A DNA stretch of 64,000 nt from Heliocidaris tuberculata (taxonomy: Eukaryota > Echinodermata > Echinoidea > Camarodonta > Echinometridae), in the NCBI GenBank assembly GCA_025618425.1, contig CM046844.1:16856420-16920419 (forward strand), read 5' to 3'. This document shows positions 1 through 11,107 of the stretch, piece after piece; within the stretch, counting starts at the first letter, position 1; each line of letters starts with the position of its first letter. Made by a program: the position numbers and the translations under genes. The notes beneath the pieces were generated by a model. That model made no database searches, was not told where the DNA came from, and saw only the letters and a program-made list of their open reading frames with translations.

Positions 1-6
1 CCATAC

Positions 7-144
7 CTGTGTCCACTGAAGTTAAATTTTCACGAGCGCCATGCTTCTGGAACGACGATGCGAGATGTCTGGCCCCCGGGCCGTTGGCATAGCTGAGGGT
101 AGCGTAAGGTAGATCATCGTCGGCTAGGTAGTGGTCCTCTAGAC
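7..144 (-). CDS. ALP: Alkaline phosphatase exon G (YANGPG region)
   Basis: 138 nt, acceptor TTTTAG above 144, donor GTATGG at 6-1, phase 1 in and phase 1 out. The split codon gives Gly, then [39 protein letters not shown] and LTSVDT. It matches the stretch after the RGNSIFG motif (PYTTLLYGNGPG in relatives). NLT at residue 410 is a possible N-glycosylation site. The next exon, expected to carry HGGEDVA with the last zinc His, is beyond the left edge. Confidence 0.93.
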
Positions 145-3100
145 CTAAAAGTGACATGAGAGAATCAAGCACAGTTGCTAGCAAAGTAAAATTTGGGAGA
201 ATTTTTTCACAGTGTGATTGAAATTTAGTAAAAATTGATTAATTCGAAAGGGGACTTTTTATGGTTATCAGTATCCGTGTCATGGTATACGTTAGCTCAA
301 TAATGATCCGTTCTTGTAAATTATTATTAACACGATAAAAACTACTTTCAAAAAATAAACTCAAGGGTAATTTCAAAGGCCTATTGTAATGCCCATAGAA
401 ATCAGGTTCGGATTACGTAATACGCCATTGTAATGTTCGCACATTTCTAAAGGTGATAATCAAGGCTACTGAAATTGCCTTCAGTTGATTTTTCGAAAGT
501 AGTTTTTATAATTTTGTACTCTAATTCTCAATACCTTTATATTTGTCTTGTTAGTTTGATTTATACAAATTTATTACATTGTTTTATGTTTAATCTTTGA
601 TTCGATAAGTATCATGTATGCATATATTAAAACAGAAAAAAATTAAATCAAATTTAACAAATATATATAATGACCTTTTTCGATTCCATTTGGATATTTG
701 CTGAATTATTCATACTAAGCTAAATTAGGTATGTTTGCCATAATAACTCTTGAGTCATAATGTCTTTATGCCATACAGTAATTAGTCGGGTACAATTTCG
801 CCGCCAGCAAATAACGCTATGTAGAGGAGTCGCTAGATCATTTTGATGGATGTTTTCCAACAAGAAAAAAAAAAGGGGGAATGGGAAGGAGGTGTTACAT
901 CCACCTCAGACCTCTAGCGACGTTCATGGCACATTGCCGTCGGCGGTAACTTACGACGCAAAAACTCGGCTCACAGAGGCCTCTTTGCTGACGTTAGGAC
1001 CGCGTCTGTGACTGGAACTGTCTTTTGCGCCATGATCATCACGTGATGTGACACCCCTTTAACATCTTCTGTCGGCAATTTATATACATTTTTTAGCCCT
1101 GTCGAGGAATCGCAAAAGGATTTATGACTTTTCTTTTTGTTCTTGTTGGAAAGAGTTTGGACCATGGGTCGGCAAACTTGAAAATCTGACAAACATTTTG
1201 ACTAACTTGTCGGCATCTATGGTCAGATACCTCTATTAAAAATGGTCTGGCGATCCACTGCTCCTTACCATAATAACCATACCATACACCGAGAATAATG
1301 GATTGGCTTCAAAGTCTAAATTAGATTTTTTGAGAGGTTGCTGATATTCGTATTATGATTGCATTATTATTTTTTCATTCAACTCCCAGTGATCACCACA
1401 ACCATCAACATCGTCACCCTCGTCATCATCGTCATCATCCTAATCATCACCCTCAGTATCATCGTCATTGTCACCATCGTCGCTTACCTAGAATAGGGTT
1501 TCCTCGGGACGGATAGCCAGCCATGGTCATCACGTGAGCGTGGTCGGCAGTCGATACGATGAGGGTATCCTCTGAGCTGGTGAGGCGGAGAGCGACACCG
1601 ATGGCGTCGTCCATGGCAAGGGTCTCGGTCAGGGCGTCTCGGGCCATCCCGTCATGGTGACCGTGATCGATGCGACCAGCTGCAGCGAGAGAGAAAGGTA
1701 AGAGAAGAAAATAAAGAGAGGGAGATAGTGAGTGTGTGAGAGAGAGAGAGGTGGCAAACGAGAAGGGAAAAGAGATGGTTATGAAGGAACAAGGCGTAAT
1801 GGCCCAGTGGTAGAGGAGTGGTCCACTAAAACCTGAATATCCCACGTTCGAAACCCAGTCGAAGTCAAATCGCTGTTAGTGCACTTTGGCATGTTTGGTA
1901 AGGCAATAAGCCTAAGTCCATCACGTAGGACGTAGAGCCGTAGGCCCCGTTTGCTGCTCGACTCTAGTCATAATATACATATTCCTCCTTGCTCTCTCAG
2001 CAACCATCAATCGAAATCAACAAAGGAACGAAATTGTAGAAGAGGTAGAAATTATATAGAGTTGGAGAAGAGGACAATGAGAAAGAGGGGAAAAAAGACA
2101 GAGACGGTTAGAAGGGATAGAGAAGAAGAAAAAAAAACGGCAAGAGAAAGGAGAGTGATGAGGGGGAATCTAAGATTAAGATAAATATAGAGTAAGAGAG
2201 ATGGGGAAACAGAAAAAAATAGGATGATGGTGCAGGAAGAAAGAAGCAGAGGCGGAGAATGTGAAATGTAGAATGAATGCAAGAAAACAAAGTGGTAAAA
2301 GAGAGAAATATATAAACACGAGATATATCAAACGGTAAGAATCGACGACGACGAAACTCCATTTCAAGTGTTAACCATGATACATGGGACATAAAATGAC
2401 AGCTCCACATAGAAGGCATATTGATTTCAAAATATTTTCAAATACTGTCCTTTGCCTTCTAATACTATTAGTACAATTGGAAATTATTAAAATGATCTAT
2501 TCAAGACATTTAAGAGTTGTGCATTGGACTTTGTCGATCATCGCAGATGTTAAAAGCGTTCTGTTTGTACATCATCTCCCTGATGAGCACCTAATTTAAA
2601 GACCCCGCTTACGCTCGCTCCCGCCGCCTCGAATCGCTCTCCCCCCATCCATCGCCCTTCAATCGGTCCCTTGATGGCGACACTCGGCGGTCGGAATCAG
2701 AGCCAGTCTCTGGTTGGAATGCTTCTGTCACAAAGCGTGTTGAGAGAGATTTTTCAGAATTGGGCTAAGCACTGCCGCCAATGCCAAATGACCACAGCCA
2801 TGAACACCGACCGACTCGCCGTCCCACCCGCCTCCACGTTTACCTCGACTTTGAACTTTGGGCACTCGGCATGGGTAGGTTATTCGGTGCGCTGGCGTAG
2901 ATACAGAGAGACACAGGATTCGTGCCCCACCCTCCCCCAATAGGACGGTGAAAAATAGGGAGAAAGAGAGAAAAGGGAAAAGTGAGTGGAAGGCAATGTA
3001 AAAAAAAAAAGAGAAGAGGATACTACCCCTTTCACTCCCTCCGCTTACGAGGTGGCTTTGCTCTTTTGCATTTCATCCACTCAGGAAGTAAATTCCCCCC

Positions 3101-6100
3101 CCCCCCGCCATGACACCAGTGCCCCCTAAATGGTTAGACCCACTCTGCGCTCTCGCTCAGTGAAATCTCTGTACCGTCTCCTTTTCATGGCTTCTTTGTC
3201 TAGTGGTACACATATTGCTAAAACTACCAAAATGAAAGATAGGAAGATAAAGACGTTACAAACTTCATGGCCTTAGTTTTGTTTTCTAAATTAAAATATG
3301 AAACAAAGGGAGAATGAGGAGTATGGTCGGAAAATTTGGTTTAAAAAAAACCCAGTGACGATCGTTTCTCTGACACTCAACCTAGCTCAAAATCTTGTCA
3401 ATGTCATGAAGGTTTCTGTATGTAGTTGGTGGTCTATTCTATACTGATAAAAATGCCAACATTACAGATAGGAAGATAAAGACATTATAAACTTTATGGC
3501 TTTATAAAGCAAAACACAAGGAAAATAAGGAGTATAGTCGAAAAAAAATAAGGCAAGCCAACATTGGCGCCTGTTGTTTTCACACACAATTTTGCCCAAA
3601 ACCTTTTCAGTTTCAATAAAGTTTCTTTAACTCGCTGGTGTTCTGTTCAATGCTGATGAAAATGCAATTTAGAAAGACAGAGACTCTACACACTGCATGA
3701 CTTCTTTTTTTTTTAAAGTAAGAGAATAGGAAAATGAGGAGTATGGTCGATAGGTAAGGTAAAACAACAATGGCGCTTGTTGTTCTAACACACAATTTTC
3801 CTCAATTTCTTAAACTTTCAAGGAGACTGCGTGAAAGCTGGTGGTCTATCGTGCAATACTGCTGAAAACTGCCAACATGATAAAGACAGGATAAAGACAT
3901 TATGCTTGTTTTCATAATCCATTTCTAGAGCATGGTTTAAGAGCGATGGTGACAGAGGGAGTCATTTCTATTGGGACCGCCGTGGTCAGGATGTTGATAA
4001 TGTGTGGAGAAAGTTTATTTCCACCAATAACATTCAACTGCAGAATGAGAGGCCTTTATGATTCCGCCATTTTGTATTTCTTTTTCTTTCAATCATTCAT
4101 TCTTTCTTTCTTTTTTAGCTTTTCATCACCATCTCTTGGGGGTAGTCCACACATCTCGACATGACCATGTGAGGGAGTGATGGAGTGATGTATTCTCTAC
4201 ACACACAAAAATAGGGGGGATCACTTAATGTGACTAACCGGGGAGTGAAAATCCATTCTATTCTTTTTAGAGAGCATTCTAAAACAAATCGATATTCACT
4301 CATAATTAAGTGATAACTGGGGAGCGTTTCATCAAATGTTTTGTCAGTGATTTTTACCGCCAACTGTTATAAGCTACTGAAATCCTTGCATCTGATTGGC
4401 TGAGAGAAAATTTGTCGGTAAAAATCACTGACAAAACGCTTGATGAAACGCTCCCCTGATGTCACTCTCCGCGTAATGAAAATATAGTGAAAATATAGAG
4501 TGAAAAATTCACTCTGTTCTTTTTAGAGAGAAAATAAATTGATATTCACTCATAAACAAGTGATCATTGAAGTGATTCCCAGGGGAGTGGAAATAGAGTG
4601 AAAATTCACTCTTTTTTTTTTTGAAAGAAAGAGTATGTATTAACAAATCCTCTCAAATGTGTTCCCTTTCTCTCCTATTTTTATTCAGGTGTCTCTAGAT
4701 CATTTTAAATGGCGGGGGGGGGGGGGTCGGTGTCGTAACACATTTTCAAAAGGTTGCTGATTAAAATAGTAAAATATACAAAAAAGAGTCCTTAGACTTT
4801 TTATTTGCTAACAGAGTTTTCAAAATGTTCCATTTTTTTGTTGTTAAATTATTTCCTATTTTTCAATTTCGGACAAGGCATGAAAAAGACATTTTGAATG
4901 GGGGTGTCACAACTCACAATCCCCTGTAGTGACACCCTTACATTAATATGTATTTATGAGTCAAAATGGTCTCTATTCATCATTCCAAGGAATAAAAGTA
5001 GCAAAGAAAATAAAAAGGGCATCATGAAGGAGAAAAGTAAATAAACAAATCCTTAGGTTGACAAAATTAACAATATTTACTTTTATTTACGTATCTACAA
5101 ATATGATTCTAGATTGTTTTCTCCACACAAATATACTGAAATTGAAATCATGTCAGTTAGTTGGAGGCCCCTAAACAGTCAACCCTAGAAGCAGAGTTTG
5201 CTAACCTCCTGGCTATGAAACAAAGATTTGCTCTAAATTCCACTGCCCCGGGCCATCCTATCCCTGTGGCTACGTCAACACAAGATGGGCGGACACTTGT
5301 GATAGAATTTCAAATTCATTTTTCGACAACAAGTGTAGGGCTTTTATGCCCAAAATGCACATTTTGCGATATGCTTGCCTCATGTTCTATCTCTTCGTTG
5401 AATGCAATATATATATATATATATATATCTACTGCTAAAGAATTTACCGTTATTTATATGAATTATGGTTATGCAAATGAATGGTGCAAGAAGAAAGAAG
5501 CAGAGGCGGAGAATGCAAAATGAATTATATATAAGCCATGTTGTGGCCAACTGAAAACGAGTTGACCAAACTCTGTGAATGGATGGCTCTGCTTTTAACG
5601 CGTTCTCAAAAAAAAACCAACAACAACAACAAAAAACAAAAAAAACCCTGATAGTTACAATGTATTATACTATTCTAGGACAACTTGTTTTTATTTCATT
5701 ATATCAGCAAATAAAAAAAAATTATATGATCGGTTTCATTTTATAATACAATTATCACCATTATGGTAAATATCCTATTGAGAAGTAGTTCTAGAATATA
5801 ACTCTTTATCCATCATTCCATTAATGTTTACTGTTCAGATTTAGATTTATTTTTCAAATGTGAACATGATGAAGATTTTATAGTTTATGTTTTGGATAAA
5901 TCACTTTAAAATTTCTTGAAAACTCTTGGTTTAGTTTGTAAAAGTCGTTATAAAGTCGTTTCTTATACCACAAGGTCGCAATGCAAACGCACTTTGCCCT
6001 GCCCGGCGACCCTTTCAGCATAGCTCGCCTGTCATCAGCACTGCTCCCATGGGCGCGTTCAGCTACACATGTAAGGTAGTTCGATACGGGCCGATAGCAG

Positions 6101-9100
6101 TCTGTGTGTTTACCGATCCGTCTCAGATAAATCTCCTTGACAAGTGGACGATAGATAGATATGGGGAGCGTCTCATCAAGCGTTTTGTCAGTGATTTTTA
6201 CCGACAACTGTTATAAGCTATTGAAATCCTTGCATCTGATTGGCTGAGAGCGAATTTGTAAGTAAAAATCACTGACAAAACGCTTGATGAAACGCTCCCC
6301 TGATTTCAGCAAGTTTGATCTCACTTTTTCACATATCACCGGGGACTATGGGTGTTGCTCTTCTGGATGAACGAACGAGATGTATCATATTTTGAGTCCC
6401 TTTTCCCGCATTGTTTTAAGCACGCTCTGATTCGCGGCCCGATTTATAAGAATTGAAAATACCCTACAATACTCCCAGTTTCTCCGATTCTGTCACCATT
6501 TCCTCTCCCCCCCCCCCCCCTTTTCTCTTCTGTCCCTGTCCAAAGATAAAATTATGACCATGCACCTTCCCGCTTTAAGCTGAAAAAGGGTAGACCTGTT
6601 GTAAATATTTTTTAAATGCAATTATGAAGTGTTCATTATAATACCGTTAGGGTTCTTCTTCTATGTGAAAGTCATTGTGGTCGACTTTTATTTGCTTGTA
6701 GTAATAGCGGGTCTGTAAAATAGCAATTGGATATATGAATTTTCCATATGAAATAATAGGTCAGTATTCAAATCATATAGTCACAAATAGGTTTTTGTAA
6801 TATTTCTAAATTAACCACACAAAAAACACGGTGGAGGCATAAATGCATTCCTATGGCACTGAGTCTGAACAATCCGAAATTTCCAACTATGTCGAATTAG
6901 TGGCAGTAAAAATAGGTCAATATCTTTTACATAATTTTTCCTAATACTGAAATTAATTACAGTATCATCAATGCAGTGGCGGATCCAGGATGCTCTAACC
7001 GGGGGTGGGTGGTATAGAGGTGGTGAAACAGGTCGCAAGAAGTGCTGGCAAGCATCAACAACAACAAAAAAGGGTACCAAACTTGGCCAGGGGCACACAA
7101 CTACGCATTTGCGCATATTTCCATTCTTTTGTTTATTCAAGGTAAGGCAGATTGGGTTTGGTCAGGGAGGGGGTGGATGGGATACGCGCGCCCCATGTTC
7201 CCCTCGGGATCCGCCACACTAACGTATTCTCGTCCCTCATAATATATACCGACCTTCCACAAAGAGAAAGAATCCGTTGTCGCTGGTTCGTTGTAGGATT
7301 CTGATGGCCTTTTCTGTCATCTGAGCAAGGGAGGGTTCCCCGGCCCTGTCCCATCGACGATCCGCTTCGTATTTCATGTGAGATGGTTGGAACAGACCTG
7401 TGATTCATGAATATGGAGAAGCAGGTGAAGATTTCACAAATGATATTGACCTGATTGTGTCGCATTTTGTGCTGGTATATAAACATGTTTTTTTACCGAA
7501 ATATTTTCGGACTCGGGGAAGCAGTGTTCAATCTGCCAAACTCTCCACCCCACCCCGTATCAATAAAGCAAGTTCACCCTATCATTAAGGCCATATGTAA
7601 TATTTGTTTTTATTATTAATTTTGTGTAGAGGGACTAGAGGAGTGCTCTGGCCGCCGAGAACATAACAATCGACAAAGAAAATATATGGGGATGACTGTA
7701 GTTTAGCCTCAACCCTACACTGGATACATTAATAAACGACGACCAACATCCATTTTGTGCTCATTTTATCTATAGATACCACCCTTTTTCTTCTATGTAA
7801 GTTTGACTTTTTGTACAAATTTTTATTTTCGTCGGCAGACTTCATATCAGCTAATCGGACACATTCCTGACCCCTCCTCATTACACTATTTCAGTGACGC
7901 CCTTCATCTGGGCCCCGTTTCATAAAACTTGTTATCAATAACAACTGTCACATTTCTTTGACAAATTTGCTCTCAGCCAATCAGATTAAAGGATTTCAGT
8001 AGCATATAACAATTATTGTAACTTGTTATTGATAACAAGTTTTATGAATCGCGGCCTAGGCCTGAATATTAATAATAATATTATACATGTTATACTTACC
8101 GATAAGATGATCTGTGTTTTCAGGGTTGACTCTGTTAAAGTCCTGAAGATTCCAGACATAATGCGACCTCATGGGATCTTTGTCTGCCAGCCACTCTTCG
8201 ATCAGATTACGGCCATCGAGTCGCTGTCCATAGTCGCCGTCGTACTCCGGGTCCTCTACGTTGCGCGGCGTAAGCTCGCGACGACCACCGCCCATGATAA
8301 CCTGAAGTATGATTCGATTTTGAATTCATAAAAGGCCTCATGACGTGATATTATTTGGTGAGATCAATGAAAATACACTAACATAGGTATTATCATTTTC
8401 TTTTTAAAATCTGATTAATATATAGGAAGATTGAAGATAATATTTAGATGTATAAAGAGTCAAACCAGTGCCTGCTCAGCATAAAACATTCGCAGATCAT
8501 AACTGTCTTTTTTGTTTAGTCTCCTTATGACTTTGATACTTTTGTTAGGTTTTGTTGGAAACTATTAACTTTTATGGTCCTAATTTAGTCAATGTCAGAT
8601 GTGTTAATCTTAGATCTTGTGTCATATAGGGCATACACAAAGTCTTAATATTATAGGATCGATAGCGTAAGGTTCATATCTTAGGGAGATGTGACTTGGT
8701 CTCGTCAGCTCTCTGTCTTCTGCCCCTGGCAAACGGGGCGTCATTGTGCTGACTCAAGCCTACGTCAGCAATATGGTGGGACATTTGTAAGAGTGGTGGC
8801 GTACAAATGAACAAATGAATTATTCGTGTGAAATTATACGCATCTGTCTTTATACCTATACTAACAGAGCGCCTCCGCGCGGCTTGTGAGTTGCCTATGT
8901 CAAGCTAAACCGAGAAGTCTGCTCAAAGTACCGAGCCGGACTGGCAAGACTTTGCCTTTCGGGCGAGGAGGTGTTATAATTCTGTTACAGTCGTATGACA
9001 GGTGTACCAAAGCTTGCGCGTGCTGCGAATTTTCCTCTCAATAATTTAGGCCTTGTATATTGTAACGATCCCTTTTTTTCTCTCTCTCTCCTTATGTATT

Positions 9101-11053
9101 GTCTGTTCACAGAAAAACAAAGTAATACATAATTAAGTCATAAAAAGGCTTATTTTTTTAACAACGCAACTGAGATGGCGTAAATATTCATATTTTGAAT
9201 GACAGCACCGTAAAAACCAAAAACAACAACAACAACAACAAATGGAAAATGACCAAGGCAAACATTGCCTTGAATTACTGGCTTATGAGCTAATTGCCAT
9301 ATGCTTGAGCAGCGCTGTAATAACGCAGTCGGATGACGCCTCTCATGCGATGGGGCCTTGCCTACAAACTGACTCTGACGTTCCTCGATTCCAAACTGAG
9401 CTGCGTCGATCTTTCAGATGGGGACTTAAAGGTCAGTCTCCACACATGAATAATCAGATGATTGATACGTGCCTGCTTAACACCCCCACCCCACCCCCAA
9501 CCACATGCACCTCACCGAGACGCACCCCATACAAACTTACGTTCATGCTCTGCCCGTGTTCGAGGAGTTGGAGGGCGATGTCCTTGCAGCCTTCCCTGAT
9601 GTCGTTGTCATCGAGATCGTGGTCATTCTCCCATCGTCTCTCGGGGGTGTGAGCGTAGAGCGCGGCGGGGGATGCGTGGGTCACCCGAGCCGTCGTGACG
9701 AATCCTGTACTCTTACCTGAAAGAGAAAGAGAAAGACATATACTCACTCTTTTAAAAAAAATCCAGTGATAACTGACGTCACTTCAGTTGAATAAAAATA
9801 GAGTGAAAATGGAATGAAAATTCTTTTCTTTTTAGAGAGCACTCGATTTCACTTGATATTCACTCCTAAACAAGTGATCACCACCTTGACTCCCGGGTGA
9901 GTGAAAACACAGTGAAAATTCACTCATTTTTTTTTTTTTACTCACGACAGTTTTTTTTTTCAATACATATTTTTCTCTCCACGATGTGATGATTGATGAA
10001 AATATCAGATGAACTATGAAATACGCCATTTTCAATGTCGATTTTTTTAAAAAATGTATCCCATTGCTGTAAGCAATTGTTTTTTTTAATTTTTTTTCTC
10101 GATAATGTCAAATGCGTAAATTGGAAATACCCTACTTTCCTTTACGTTTATAATCGTCAGATGTTCATCATCTAACTCACAATATCGTAATCAAAATAAA
10201 TCAATAATAAATCAATCAATACTTACCAGATTTCATAGAATCTATTAAAATCGAATCTACTGCAGCGCCCTCTATCGATGTACATTTGCCTCTCTCCACA
10301 CGGTCATCCACGCCGAGTGTGCCAAATTTACTTTTGACTCCGCACAAATAGGCAGTAGCTGTGCCCGCCGAATCGGGGACCTGGCGGTCTGTGTTGTAAG
10401 TCTGAGTGGGGAATGGGAAAATGACATCATTTGTTGATGAAGAAATTGTGCACTTTATCAATTTCCTCCTCTTTTCAAATGATTTGAAAATAAGATAATG
10501 AATCCTTTTGATAAAATGAAATAAACCATCCACGAAGATAACCACACAGAAACAAACTATAAGCAAAAATATTCTCCCCATAATAAATATACCCAACAAT
10601 GTCATGATATCGACCTTATCCATAACAAAAAAATTTGAGGGGGAAAAACAATAGAAATAGCCATGTCGATATTTTAAAAAATTAATGAATTCTATTTTAT
10701 CATCTTATATATCTTCTATGTCATCAAGATATTGTTTATTTCGTTAGTATCTGTGGTGTTGTTTTAGGGCAAATATAAACTTATTGCACAATTTCTCATC
10801 ATTTGTTGTTAATTTGTGCATGAAATAGGTTAGCTCTTACGTCTGTGCCCCGTAACGAAAAGGTTTGCAATCAATCGCAAAGGTACAATGGCCAATCAAG
10901 ATCATTGTTTCACGCCCATCTCCTTCAAAAAGCTCAATTGGACCAATCAGAATGGTTGTTTCAAATTTGCGATTGATTGAAAACCTTTGTGTTACGGAGC
11001 CCCAGCAATAGTATACGATTCTATCAGTACTACATTCCCCCCCCCCCCACCCC

Positions 11054-11107
<54 letters not shown>

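Noticed and set aside
5161..5523. 120-codon open frame starting at TTG
   Set aside because: No ATG, no recognisable family, runs through a TA microsatellite and ends in a segment repeated at 2226.
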